From: Paenibacillus pasadenensis DSM 19293
Lineage (GTDB): Bacteria > Bacillota > Bacilli > Paenibacillales > Paenibacillaceae
Assembly: GCF_000422485.1 (NCBI RefSeq)
Contig: NZ_KE383860.1
Location: 1-64,000 of the forward strand
DNA: 64,000 nucleotides
Reading direction: 5' to 3'
The notes under the pieces are model-generated. The model had not been told where the DNA came from. It saw nothing but the letters and a program-made list of their open reading frames with translations, and did not search any database. Of this stretch, positions 17,539 through 25,908 are shown one piece after another. Within the stretch, counting starts at the first letter, position 1; every line of letters starts with the position of its first letter. The position numbers were made by a program, and so were the translations under genes.

Positions 17539-18260
17539 GGCGCCGCCCCCGTTCCAGCATCCGCGATATCGAGCGAGTCGGCGCTGTAGGCGATGACAAG
17601 CTTGACCTCCCCGCCTTTGCACAGCTCGTCGATCCGAAGCCACTGCTCCTCGGTCAAATTCAGGTTGACGAATTCGATCAAGCCGTTTGCGTCTCGGCGG
17701 GAGGCGTACATCTTTTGCCGGTTGCCCTCGGCAAGCGAGAGCAGATTCGGATTGTCCAGATCGTCGATCTCCTGATTGCCGCTCGTCTTGACCGACGCGA
17801 CGACGACCGGGTCCGCAAACAGCCTCACGGACGCCGAGGCGGCGCCGGAGGCATACAGCACGACGCGGTCTCCGGCCCGGATGCCGCTCGACACGGAAAG
17901 CACGTACTCCCGCGGCAGCTGGAAGGTCGATTCGCTGCGCGCCGGCAGCAGCCGGTACGAGTCCAGCTTCCAGTCCCGCAGCGGCTCGCCCTGACCGAGC
18001 GGCACGACGGCCTCCTGTCCGGCGGCCAGCGACGGCTCCGACATCATGTCCTGCGCGAACGCGCCGGACGGTATCGTCTGCAGGCCGAGATCCTGCGCCT
18101 CGATGCGCTCGCCCGCCGCGATGAAGCGCTTCGGAACGAGCACCTGCACGGCATGCTGCCGCTCGATCGAGCGCAGCTGCACGAGGTAGAGCCCGTACAC
18201 GAGGATCGCCGACAGCATCGCCGCGGCGATCCAGATGAATCTGTTCTTTCCTTTGCCCAT
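17535..18260 (-). CDS. CpaB/RcpC-like SAF-domain protein
   Basis: 241 residues from the ATG preceded by AGGAGGGG. A membrane helix (about 9-27) anchors a periplasm-facing region; residues about 42-110 form an SAF domain (V-P-K-R-F-I-A-A-G-E-R-I-E-A-Q-D-L) like that in CpaB and pilus-assembly SAF proteins. It is the first gene of the nine-gene Tad-type operon. A promoter and a terminator-like hairpin lie in its leader. Confidence 0.8.
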   Translation of the reverse strand: MGKGKNRFIWIAAAMLSAILVYGLYLVQLRSIERQHAVQVLVPKRFIAAGERIEAQDLGLQTIPSGAFAQDMMSEPSLAAGQEAVVPLGQGEPLRDWKLDSYRLLPARSESTFQLPREYVLSVSSGIRAGDRVVLYASGAASASVRLFADPVVVASVKTSGNQEIDDLDNPNLLSLAEGNRQKMYASRRDANGLIEFVNLNLTEEQWLRIDELCKGGEVKLVIAYSADSLDIADAGTGAAP

Positions 18261-18277
18261 AACGGCCCCTCCTGAGG

Positions 18278-18328
18278 AAAAATAAAAAACGCAAGCAGGA
18301 ACCTCGGGGAGGTTCAACCGCTTGCGTT
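18278..18328 (-). terminator. Terminator hairpin inside the leader of the Tad operon (possible attenuator)
   Basis: On the minus strand AACGCAAGC pairs with GCTTGCGTT over 9 bp, with an inner stem AACCTC/GAGGTT and loop CCC, followed by TTTTTTATTTTT. It lies between the promoter at 18381-18409 and the first gene (start 18260). A second perfect hairpin, TGCGATGCC with its complement, lies upstream in the same leader (18342-18360). Confidence 0.8.
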
Positions 18329-18380
18329 CTTCGCGAGCTTATGCGATGCCTGGCATCGCATTCCATATTTGACTGAATTC

Positions 18381-18409
18381 ATAATATCAATCGGATAAAG
18401 GGCTGTAAA
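18381..18409 (-). promoter_or_regulatory. Promoter of the Tad-type operon
   Basis: Minus strand -35 TTTACA (18404-18409), 17-nt spacer, -10 TATTAT (18381-18386). The transcript would start near 18374 and have a leader of about 114 nt. Confidence 0.7.
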
Positions 18410-18486
18410 GCTTTTTTTGCGCCGAGGCTTCGTCAAGCCTCCGGGCGGCGGCCTCATGGCACGGAAGCGCCGCGGCCGTGCCCGGA

Positions 18487-18837
18487 CTAGAAGTCGATCA
18501 AGCCGACGCTGATCTGCAGCGCGTCGTCGACATGACGCATCATCTCGTCGTCGAGATGGGTGATCTTGTCGGTCAGCCGCTGCTTGTCGATCGTCCGGAT
18601 CTGCTCCAGCAGGATGACCGAGTCCCGGTCGAAGCCATGCTCCTTGGCGTCGATCTCGACATGAGTCGGCAGCTTGGCCTTTTGAATCTGGGCCGTGATG
18701 GCGGCGACGATGACGGTCGGGCTGAAGCGGTTGCCGATGTCGTTCTGAAGCACGAGCACGGGGCGCACGCCGCCTTGCTCGGAGCCGACGACGGGGGAAA
18801 GATCAGCGAAAAACACATCTCCGCGTTTTACGATCAA
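18487..18837 (-). CDS. ndoA: MazF-family endoribonuclease toxin NdoA
   Basis: 116 residues, practically the full B. subtilis EndoA sequence pattern ([19 protein letters not shown], then R-P-V-L-V-L-Q-N-D). MazF enzymes of this group cut single-stranded RNA at specific short sites and are held inactive by the RHH antitoxin. The start is TTG, as in B. subtilis; GGGGTG lies six bases upstream. It follows the antitoxin gene by three bases. No convincing terminator was seen before the Tad operon promoter. Confidence 0.96.
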   Translation of the reverse strand: MIVKRGDVFFADLSPVVGSEQGGVRPVLVLQNDIGNRFSPTVIVAAITAQIQKAKLPTHVEIDAKEHGFDRDSVILLEQIRTIDKQRLTDKITHLDDEMMRHVDDALQISVGLIDF

Positions 18838-18840
18838 TCG

Positions 18841-19122
18841 CTACACCCCGCTAACGAGACGGCCGAGCGCGCGGTCAGCGTCTTCCTCCGCTTGAAAAGC
18901 TTCCGAGGCCATGTTCAGGTTGATCTTAGCCATTTCCAGATAACCTCTCTGCATCAACTCGCGGATTTGACGCTTCTTGCGCTCCACCAGATAGAGCTTC
19001 ATCGCCTGGCGGATGAACTCGCTGCGGTTGGAATTCTCCTTGGCGACAATGCCGTCCACTTCTTCCAGCAGATGATCCGGAATGCTGATCATGATTCGTT
19101 TGGTATTCTGTACATTGGCCAC
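18841..19122 (-). CDS. ndoAI: Ribbon-helix-helix antitoxin of NdoA (NdoAI/MazE-type)
   Basis: 93 residues from a GTG with GGAGGTG nine bases upstream (a TTG one codon earlier is also possible); this equals the B. subtilis antitoxin length. The N-terminal R-I-M-I-S-I-P-D-H-L-L-E-E-V-D is the RHH strand and helix; the C-terminal R-G-Y-L-E-M-A-K-I-N-L-N-M-A-S-E-A stretch is the conserved toxin-binding part. It neutralises NdoA and probably represses the operon. Confidence 0.93.
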   Translation of the reverse strand: MANVQNTKRIMISIPDHLLEEVDGIVAKENSNRSEFIRQAMKLYLVERKKRQIRELMQRGYLEMAKINLNMASEAFQAEEDADRALGRLVSGV

Positions 19123-19304
19123 CAACTCGCACCTCCAAAACTTGTCAAAGCCCATTACCATTATGTCTCCGATGCAAATAGGCTATACTCCACCATACCT
19201 ATGAGATGCCTGTATCCCGTAGAACAGGCGAGGCGGATGCCCCCTATGGGGGCAATTCGCCGCATGGCGACGATATTCCTGCTTGCCTTCCGCAAAAAAT
19301 GACA

Positions 19305-20495
19305 TCACCCGTGCGAAAGCGGATTTTCGACCTCGACGATCTCTCCGCCTCGCACATACACTCTCGGAATCCTCGAAGCGATCATGCAGGTGACCTCGTA
19401 GTTGATGGTGCCGAGCTGCGCGGCCAGCTCCTCGGCGGTAATCTCCGCCTCTCCCTGGCGTCCGATCAGCACGGCTTCCTCGCCGGCCTCGACCGGCGAC
19501 CCCGTCGCCGCCTCGGCGCCATTCAGCGCGACCATGCACTGATCCATGCAGATCGTGCCGGCCACCGGAACGCGCTGGCCCCGCACGAGCGCCTGGGCCT
19601 TGCCCGACAGCAGGCGGCTGAAGCCGTCCGCGTAGCCGATCGGGATCGTGCCGATGCGCTCGCCGCGCTCCGCGAAGTAGCGGGTGCCGTAGCTGATGCC
19701 CCAGCGCTCGGTCAGCTCCTTGACATGCACGAGCTCCGATCGGAGCGACAGCACCGGCTGCAGCGCGAGCCGATTGCGGTCCACCTCGTCCGACGGATAA
19801 AGCCCGTACATGCCGATGCCGAGCCGCAGCATGCCTCCGCCGAGCTCCGGCGTATCCATGCCTGCGGCCGTATTGGCGCTGTGCAGGATCTCGATCGGCA
19901 GGCCGCGCCTGCGGACCTCGTCCGCAACGGCCGCGAACCGCCCGTATTGCAGCTCGGTATAGCTTTTGTCCGCCTCGTCCGACTTGGCGAAGTGCGTGAA
20001 CAGCCCCTCCACATGCAGCTGAGGCACGCGCAGCGCCTCCTCGAGGAAGCGCATCGCGTCGCCGGAGCCGTCGGCCAGCCGGCCGAGCCGGCCCATGCCG
20101 GTATCGAGCTTCACATGGACCTTGAGCCGGGGACCGTCCAGCGGCAGCGAGCGGGCCGCCTCGAGCGCGTCGTCCCGGTACAGCGCGATCGTAATGTCCA
20201 GCGAGCGGGCGAGGTCCAGCGCATGCGCCGGCACGTAGCCAAGGACGAGGATCGGCGTCTTGATGCCGGCCGCGCGGATGCGGAGCGCCTCGTCGAGGAA
20301 GGCGACGCCAAGATAGTCGGCCCCGCAGGCTTCCGCCTCCCGCGAGACCGGAACGAGTCCGTGTCCGTAAGCGTTGGCCTTGACCGAAGCGAGCAGCTTC
20401 ATTCCTTCCGGCGCCGAGCTCCGGAATGCCCGGATGTTGCTTCGAAGGGCATCGAGGGAAATTTCGGCGCGGGTCGGACGGTAATAAGTATCCAC
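19305..20495 (-). CDS. alr: Alanine racemase
   Basis: 396 residues, PLP-dependent racemase giving D-alanine for peptidoglycan. The PLP lysine is in S-V-K-A-N-A-Y-G-H-G; the second catalytic tyrosine lies in the C-terminal beta domain around G-Y-A-D-G-F and the G-T-I-C-M-D-Q-C motif. The GTG start is nine bases from AAAAGGG; an ATG three codons upstream (20504) touches that RBS, so either may be used. The order ydcC, alr, ndoAI, ndoA is the same as in B. subtilis. Confidence 0.95.
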   Translation of the reverse strand: MDTYYRPTRAEISLDALRSNIRAFRSSAPEGMKLLASVKANAYGHGLVPVSREAEACGADYLGVAFLDEALRIRAAGIKTPILVLGYVPAHALDLARSLDITIALYRDDALEAARSLPLDGPRLKVHVKLDTGMGRLGRLADGSGDAMRFLEEALRVPQLHVEGLFTHFAKSDEADKSYTELQYGRFAAVADEVRRRGLPIEILHSANTAAGMDTPELGGGMLRLGIGMYGLYPSDEVDRNRLALQPVLSLRSELVHVKELTERWGISYGTRYFAERGERIGTIPIGYADGFSRLLSGKAQALVRGQRVPVAGTICMDQCMVALNGAEAATGSPVEAGEEAVLIGRQGEAEITAEELAAQLGTINYEVTCMIASRIPRVYVRGGEIVEVENPLSHG

Positions 20496-20617
20496 CTGAT
20501 TCATCCCTTTTCGCTTGAAAAACCCAATGCCTCTAATGGTACCCTCGATGCCCGGCAGTGTCAATGAACGAAGCCCTCCGCCCGGCTGGCACCTGTTGGC
20601 AGCGGCAAGGTCGGCAA

Positions 20618-20648
20618 AGCGCCGCGGCCATCCGCGGCCTGCGGCGCT
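20618..20648 (-). terminator. GC-rich hairpin after ydcC, weak terminator
   Basis: Minus strand AGCGCCGC-A-GGCC with complementary GGCC-GCGGCGCT right after the ydcC stop. The following tail TTGCC has few T, so termination efficiency is doubtful. Confidence 0.45.
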
Positions 20649-20657
20649 TCTCTTGCC

Positions 20658-21788
20658 TTATTTGGTCATGTCGTCGACGACCGACTGCGCGACTTTGACC
20701 AGCTCGTTTTCCGGCAGATTGTCGGAAGTGAGGCGGAAATACGTGCCCTGATACGTCCAGGCCAGCGTCATCGGCTGCCCCTCGCTCAGCTGGCCGACCG
20801 TATAGCCGAGATCGACGATGCGGCCGGTGCCCGCCGCCGACGCGTAATCGTCCGGCTGCGTCTCGATCAGCGTGTAGCTGTACGTGCCGTCATAACGAAG
20901 CAGGACGCCCGGATTGCCGCCGAATTCGATATCGCTGCTGTCCTTGAACGCGATGCCCTCCGGACCGAGGTAGGACGGCTCCATCGGGATGAAGCTCGAG
21001 CTCGACGGATCGGCGGCGACTCCGCCTTCGGCGGCATTGCCGTCCGTGCCGGCTCCATCCGTGCCGGCTCCTGCCGCTCCGTCCGTCTCCGTGCCCTTGG
21101 ATGCGCCCGGCTCGCCTTCCGGCACCGCGGTCGTCGGCTGCGAGCCGGCTGCCGGGGAGCTTTGCAGGTTCGCCTTCGTATCGAACACGCTCTTCTCCAG
21201 CTTCTCGTTGAACTTGAACGAATCGAACTTCACGTCTACGAGCACGGCGCTGTTGGAGTCGCTCACCTCGACTTGCTTCGGCGCGTAGTCGTCCTTGCTC
21301 AGCCAGATTTTCTGACGGGCCAGCGAGGCGTTCTGATAATTGGCCATGACATCGAACACATAGCTGTCCTTGTCGCTGGCGAACTGGCGGGAATTGTCCT
21401 TCAGGATGCTCTCCACCAGCGTCTGGTACAAGTACACCTGGCCCTGCTCCTCCGGCCAGTTGCTCTGGAAGCGGAACACTTTATTGAGGCTCGGCGTCAG
21501 GACGAACACGCCTTCGTCGTTGCGCAGGACGATCTGCGTCAGATCCTTCTTCTCGTTCGTCAGCGCGATCCGGTAGTAATTCGGCTTCTGGAACTTCACG
21601 TCGACCTTGTACTGAAGCGGCTGGGTCGCCGTATGGAGCGTCATCGTTCCCGTTCCCTGATACGTTTCCGTCTTCTCCTGCAGCTTGCCGAGCTCCTTCA
21701 CCACGGAGCCCGCATCCTTTTTGCCGCATCCGGCCAGCACCAGAATGAAGCAGGCCATCAGAGCCGCGATCAAGCTTATGCGACGCAT
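20658..21788 (-). CDS. ydcC: LolA-like lipoprotein YdcC (sporulation-associated)
   Basis: 376 residues. A lipoprotein signal with lipobox L-A-G-C places Cys21 as the lipidated residue. Residues about 28-215 have the beta-barrel-like LolA/LolB fold pattern, seen as repeated strands (M-T-L-H-T-A, V-D-V-K-F-Q-K-P-N-Y-Y-R, V-D-V-K-F-D-S-F). A low-complexity Gly/Ala/Thr linker (about 215-260) joins a second strand-rich region. In B. subtilis ydcC is next to alr and is transcribed in the mother cell under sigma-E; a sigma-E-like site is present here too. Molecular role unknown. GAGGGG lies eight bases before the ATG. Confidence 0.85.
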   Translation of the reverse strand: MRRISLIAALMACFILVLAGCGKKDAGSVVKELGKLQEKTETYQGTGTMTLHTATQPLQYKVDVKFQKPNYYRIALTNEKKDLTQIVLRNDEGVFVLTPSLNKVFRFQSNWPEEQGQVYLYQTLVESILKDNSRQFASDKDSYVFDVMANYQNASLARQKIWLSKDDYAPKQVEVSDSNSAVLVDVKFDSFKFNEKLEKSVFDTKANLQSSPAAGSQPTTAVPEGEPGASKGTETDGAAGAGTDGAGTDGNAAEGGVAADPSSSSFIPMEPSYLGPEGIAFKDSSDIEFGGNPGVLLRYDGTYSYTLIETQPDDYASAAGTGRIVDLGYTVGQLSEGQPMTLAWTYQGTYFRLTSDNLPENELVKVAQSVVDDMTK

Positions 21789-21831
21789 CTTCTCATCCCC
21801 TCTGCTCGTTGAGTTTTCCTAAGCTGATACA

Positions 21832-21858
21832 TGTCTATGAGGGGACTTGGCCTTTTAT
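21832..21858 (-). promoter_or_regulatory. Candidate sigma-E promoter of ydcC
   Basis: Minus strand GCATA, 16-nt spacer, CATAGACA, which resembles the sigma-E pattern (kmATAtt, then CATACAmT) in the first half of each box. It lies 44 nt before the ydcC start. Confidence 0.4.
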
Positions 21859-22187
21859 GCGGACGAGATTGACGAGCCGGCGGCAGGAGAGGCTTTTCTT
21901 CCCTATAAGATGAAGCGCGATTCGAGCTCGAAAAGGGGCCTGGCAACAACGCCCCGTCCCTCGGCAGGCCGCTAGGCCGAAAGTCCCGCTCGGCGAAGCG
22001 AAGCCTTTCTGCGGCGATCCGCTGAAGGGCGTCTTCGCGCCAGGCGCCGGCAAGCCGCGCCGCTGCGCCTTCCGCATCGCTTCCGCCGATTTCAAGCGAC
22101 GGAGAAAAAGAGGATTTTCCCCTATTCCATCCAAAAATACTCCCCCTCCCGAGAGGAATGTCCCCCATCCAGCGAACCAATCTTGCC
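21859..22187. other. Intergenic stretch with no recognised feature
   Basis: About 330 bases between the divergent ydcC and sugar-transport operons. I saw no convincing open frame with an RBS, no structured RNA and no strong repeat; open frames here have composition expected by chance. Confidence 0.5.
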
Positions 22188-22216
22188 TTGGCTGGAAGCT
22201 TCCTGGAGCCTACACT
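22188..22216 (+). promoter_or_regulatory. Promoter of the sugar ABC transporter operon
   Basis: -35 TTGGCT (22188-22193), 17-nt spacer and -10 TACACT (22211-22216), 64 nt before the binding-protein start. Confidence 0.55.
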
Positions 22217-22279
22217 TTAAGTAAGCGAGATGGCGAATCTTGCAGCATGCACACAACGAATTCAAGGGGGATTTTCGCA

Positions 22280-23638
22280 ATGTTGAAGAAGAAATCCACA
22301 ACAGCTCTGGCCGCTCTGTCCATGGCAGCCGTGCTGGCCCTCACCGCTTGCGGAAGCAACGGCAACAACGGAAACAGCGGCGCGAGCAACGGCGGCGCAA
22401 GCGCAAGCCCGGCTCCGACGACAAGCACGGCGCCGACCGAAGCGCCTGCAAAAGACGTTTCCCTCCGCGTATTCTCCACGTTCGGCGGAACGGACGCGGC
22501 GCGCGAAGCGTTCCAGAAGCTTCTCGACGACTTCTCCGCGAAGTATCCGAACGTGAAGATCGACAACGACGTCATGTCCGCCAACGACGACGGCTTCCGC
22601 ACGAAAGTCAACTCCGACATGAACAGCGGCAACGAGCCGGATCTTCTGTTCTACTTCGTCGGCGCCGATGCCAAAGGCTTCGTCGATGCCGGCAAGGTCG
22701 TACCGCTCAACAGCCTGCTCGACGAGGACGCCGAATGGAAAAACGGCTTCATCCCGTCCGCGCTGGAATCGGTCAAGCAACCCGACGGCAACATCTATGC
22801 CGCTCCGCTGACCGGCTTCTACGAAGGCCTGTTCGTGAACAAGGCGATCTTCGAGAAATACAACCTGGAGCTGCCGACCGACTGGGATAAGCTGACGAAG
22901 GCCGTCAAGACGCTGTCCGAAAACAAGATCATCCCGCTCGCGGCTCCGTTCGACCAGTCCCACTATGTCATCGAGCACTCCGTCCTCGCGGCATCCGGCT
23001 CCGAAGGCCAAAAAGCCGGCCTGCTGAACGGCATCAGCCCGGAATGGGAGCTCGGCATCGGCAAGCTGAAGGAGCTGGGCGACCTGGGCGCGTTCCCGAA
23101 AGACGCGGCGACGATCGACCTGACGATGGCGGCAAACTACTACTCGCAAGGTCTGGCCGCGATGGTGCTGGAAGGCTCGTGGGCGATCGGCGGCATGGCC
23201 GACGCAGTCAAATCGACGTCGACCGTGCTTCCTTTCCCGGCGATTCCGGGCGGCAAAGGCACCGGCAAGGACGTTGTCGGCGGCTTCGGCAGCGGCTTCT
23301 ACCTCTCCAAAGCGACGTACGACAACGCCGACAAGAAAGACGCGGCCGTGCAGCTGCTTAAATTCCTGACGAGCAAGGATGCGATCAAAGCGGTCGCAAC
23401 GGCGAACGGCGGCACTCCAGCCGCAGATGTGCAGATCGACGGCCTGCCGCAAGTCGCGCTTGACGGCTTCAAGATGGTCGCGGACTCCACGTCGGTCAAC
23501 TCCCCGATCGACAGCTACCTGTCGCCGGAGACGTTCACGACGATCCGTCAAAACATCCAAGGCGTCGTCAAAGGCGAGAAGACGGCGAAACAGGCGCTTG
23601 AAGCAGCCGAGAAGATCGAAAAGGCGAACAAGCAATAA
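22280..23638 (+). CDS. Sugar ABC transporter substrate-binding lipoprotein
   Basis: 452 residues, family 1 extracellular solute-binding protein. The signal peptide ends in lipobox L-T-A-C, making Cys near residue 24 the lipid anchor, followed by a flexible Gly/Asn/Ser/Ala/Thr-rich linker. The mature part has the expected two-lobe pattern, for example L-R-V-F-S-T-F-G-G-T and the Y-A-A-P-L-T-G-F-Y-E-G-L-F-V-N-K hinge region. The ATG chosen has AAGGGGG nine bases upstream; an in-frame upstream ATG lacks an RBS. The substrate is probably an oligosaccharide, judging from permease type. A terminator after it would lower permease expression relative to the binding protein. Confidence 0.9.
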   Translation: MLKKKSTTALAALSMAAVLALTACGSNGNNGNSGASNGGASASPAPTTSTAPTEAPAKDVSLRVFSTFGGTDAAREAFQKLLDDFSAKYPNVKIDNDVMSANDDGFRTKVNSDMNSGNEPDLLFYFVGADAKGFVDAGKVVPLNSLLDEDAEWKNGFIPSALESVKQPDGNIYAAPLTGFYEGLFVNKAIFEKYNLELPTDWDKLTKAVKTLSENKIIPLAAPFDQSHYVIEHSVLAASGSEGQKAGLLNGISPEWELGIGKLKELGDLGAFPKDAATIDLTMAANYYSQGLAAMVLEGSWAIGGMADAVKSTSTVLPFPAIPGGKGTGKDVVGGFGSGFYLSKATYDNADKKDAAVQLLKFLTSKDAIKAVATANGGTPAADVQIDGLPQVALDGFKMVADSTSVNSPIDSYLSPETFTTIRQNIQGVVKGEKTAKQALEAAEKIEKANKQ

Positions 23639-23672
23639 TCGGCTTCCTATCGCAGCCCCTCTATAACCAACC

Positions 23673-23711
23673 CTCGCCGCCCTTCGCACCGCATGGGCGG
23701 CGAGCTTTTTT
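23673..23711 (+). terminator. Intraoperonic terminator after the binding protein
   Basis: CTCGCCGCCC pairs perfectly with GGGCGGCGAG and is followed by CTTTTTT, placed between the binding-protein and first permease genes. Such partial terminators commonly set the excess of binding protein. Confidence 0.8.
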
Positions 23712-23753
23712 CCGGCCTCGGCTCCATCCACTACGAGTTAAAAAGGTGATTGT

Positions 23754-24611
23754 ATGAAGGGTGACAAGAAGTATATCGTCGCGTTCCTCGCGCCGGCTCT
23801 GCTCCTCATTTCCACGTTCGTCTACTATCCGTTCCTGAAAAGCCTTTACCTCAGCTTCTACCGGACGTCCGGCTTCTTCGACAAGAAATTCGTCGGACTG
23901 GACAACTACAAGCGCATGTTCACCGACGACCTGCTCGGAGCGGCGACGCTCCATACGCTCGAGATCATGCTGTACACGATCGTCTTCCAGGTCGGCATCG
24001 CGCTCGTGCTGGCCGTCATGGTCGACAACATTTCCAAGGGCAAGCAGTTTTTCCGCACCGTCTTCTTCTTCCCGATCGTCATTTCCGGCGCGGCGATCTC
24101 CCTGCTGTTCGTCCTCATCTACAACTATCAGTTCGGCATGCTGAACAACGCCATCGCGGGCCTAGGGCTCGAGAAGGTGCTTTGGCTCAGCGAGACCGGC
24201 TCGCTGAAGGCGGTGGCCGTTCCGACCGTCTGGCACTATGTCGGCTTCTACTTCATCCTGTTCCTGACGGCGATGTCCAAAATACCTGCCGACTTCTACG
24301 AAGCGGCCAAGCTTGAAGGCATCTCCGGCATCAAAAAGACGACGATGCTGACGATCCCGCTCATCCTGAGCGACATCAAGGTCGTGCTCATCCTCGCGAT
24401 CACAGGCACGCTCAAAGTATTCGACTTCGTCTGGATCCTCTCCCGCGGCCAGAACGGAACCGAGGTGCTCGGCACGTACATGTACAAAAAAGCGCTCGTG
24501 GACCAGAACTTCGGCTACGGCTCGACGATCGCCATCTACATCGTCGTGTTCGGCCTGATCCTCTCGATCATCACGAACCGACTGCTTAAAAGAGAAGAGA
24601 TCACCTATTAA
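23754..24611 (+). CDS. Sugar ABC transporter permease (MalF/UgpA type)
   Basis: 285 residues, six hydrophobic segments beginning at about residue 8. The EAA loop for coupling to an ATPase is clear: E-A-A-K-L-E-G-I-S-G ... P-L-I-L. It forms a heterodimer with the next gene's product. AAAGGTG precedes the ATG. No ATP-binding subunit is in the operon, so a shared MsmX-type ATPase encoded elsewhere is likely (inference from the habit of this transporter class). Confidence 0.9.
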   Translation: MKGDKKYIVAFLAPALLLISTFVYYPFLKSLYLSFYRTSGFFDKKFVGLDNYKRMFTDDLLGAATLHTLEIMLYTIVFQVGIALVLAVMVDNISKGKQFFRTVFFFPIVISGAAISLLFVLIYNYQFGMLNNAIAGLGLEKVLWLSETGSLKAVAVPTVWHYVGFYFILFLTAMSKIPADFYEAAKLEGISGIKKTTMLTIPLILSDIKVVLILAITGTLKVFDFVWILSRGQNGTEVLGTYMYKKALVDQNFGYGSTIAIYIVVFGLILSIITNRLLKREEITY

Positions 24612-24632
24612 CCTTTTATGGGGTGGAAGCAG

Positions 24633-25511
24633 ATGCAGCAAGTCAATGGAGTGAATACCGTACCTGTAGAAAGACATCGATCCGGCAAGCGCATCCCTTT
24701 GGGCACGCTGTTCATGTACGTGTGCCTGACGCTGTGGGCGCTCACGACGATCTATCCGATGTTCTGGATCATCAACAACTCATTCAAGCTGTCGACCGAC
24801 GTCATGAACGACTCGTTCTCCATCGCCCTCTCGCCGGTGCTGACCAACTATGAGACGGCGTTCGACCGGATCAACATCGGCAAGGCCTACGCTAACAGCC
24901 TCATCATGTCCGGCGCGACTGTCCTGCTCGTGCTCGTATGCGGCGGCCTGGCGGCCTACGTGCTGTCCCGCTTCAAGTTCCGCGGCCGCAACGCGCTGAG
25001 CTCGCTGCTCGTCGCGACGCTGCTCATTCCGGCGTTCGCCACCGTCGTTCCCGTGTACGAGCTGCTCATTGAGTGGGGCCTCGTCAACAAATACTGGGGC
25101 CTGATCCTTCCGCATACCGCAGGCAACCTGACCTTCGCGATCCTGGTCATGACCGCTTATATGGCGACCATTCCAAAAGAGCTGGAGGAAGCGGCCTTCA
25201 TCGACGGCTGCAACCGGTTCAACATGTTCACCCGCATTTTCATGCCGATTGCCCGGCCCGTCTTCGCATCGGCCAGCATCTTCGTCTTCCTCTGGTCGTA
25301 CAACGATCTGTTCTCGGCCCTGATCTTCGTCAACAAGGAAAACGTTCGGCCCATCGTGGCGCTGCTCAACGAAATCAGCTCCCAGTACGGAACCGACTTC
25401 GGCCTCATGGCCAGCGCTGTCTCCCTGACCGTCGTGCCTGTCCTCATCGTCTATCTGTTCATTCAGAAGTACATCGAGAAGGGCATGACCGAAGGTGCTG
25501 TAAAGGGCTGA
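24633..25511 (+). CDS. Sugar ABC transporter permease (MalG/UgpE type)
   Basis: 292 residues from the ATG six bases after GGGGTGG; an ATG five codons earlier lies inside that RBS. Six membrane helices, and the EAA motif as E-E-A-A-F-I-D-G-C-N with P-I-A-R-P-V-F downstream. It is the partner of the preceding permease and the last gene of the operon, with a strong terminator downstream. Confidence 0.9.
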   Translation: MQQVNGVNTVPVERHRSGKRIPLGTLFMYVCLTLWALTTIYPMFWIINNSFKLSTDVMNDSFSIALSPVLTNYETAFDRINIGKAYANSLIMSGATVLLVLVCGGLAAYVLSRFKFRGRNALSSLLVATLLIPAFATVVPVYELLIEWGLVNKYWGLILPHTAGNLTFAILVMTAYMATIPKELEEAAFIDGCNRFNMFTRIFMPIARPVFASASIFVFLWSYNDLFSALIFVNKENVRPIVALLNEISSQYGTDFGLMASAVSLTVVPVLIVYLFIQKYIEKGMTEGAVKG

Positions 25512-25572
25512 TAACCACGATAGCATCATCCTCGCCGTCCGCTCCGCTGAGCGCGGGTGCGGATGCAGCAGC

Positions 25573-25616
25573 AAAAAGGCTCCAGATTGCCCGATCGGGC
25601 ATCTGGAGCCTTTTTT
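25573..25616. terminator. Bidirectional terminator after the sugar ABC operon
   Basis: AAAAAGGCTCCAGAT ... ATCTGGAGCCTTTTTT with central GCCCGATCGGGC forms one long stem flanked by A and T runs; it serves the plus-strand transporter operon and the minus-strand RHH gene. Confidence 0.9.
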
Positions 25617-25693
25617 GCGCTGCGCCGGAACGCGGACGCCGTGGCCGTCCGTCTGGAGCGCCGTCTCAGGACGCGGCCGCGAGAGCAGACGGC

Positions 25694-25897
25694 TCAGTCC
25701 GCCTGCCCGTCCTGCGGCGGCTCCGGCTCCGGCTGCGGGCTGCGGCGCTGCAAGCGGCCGGACTTGCGCAGCGACTCGCGGAGCAGGAACTCGATCTGCG
25801 CATTGACGCTTCGGAATTCGTCGGCGGCCCACGCCTCGACCGCCTGGTAGATGTCGGGGTCCATCCGGAGCGGAAAGGACTTTCTTTCCTTAGGCAT
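25694..25897 (-). CDS. Small Arc-type ribbon-helix-helix protein
   Basis: 67 residues. [22 protein letters not shown] has the RHH strand and first helix, followed by the [12 protein letters not shown] second helix; the tail is Pro/Glu/Gln-rich. This family occurs widely in Bacilli next to SPFH genes. It starts 11 nt after the SPFH gene ends, so it is the second gene of that unit. It might be a DNA-binding regulator of the pair; no toxin partner is seen. Confidence 0.75.
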   Translation of the reverse strand: MPKERKSFPLRMDPDIYQAVEAWAADEFRSVNAQIEFLLRESLRKSGRLQRRSPQPEPEPPQDGQAD

Positions 25898-25908
25898 CGC
25901 GGATGCTC

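Noticed and set aside
25694-25897. Antitoxin of a toxin-antitoxin pair
   Set aside because: No toxin-like gene lies nearby; its partner is an SPFH membrane protein found with it in other Bacilli.
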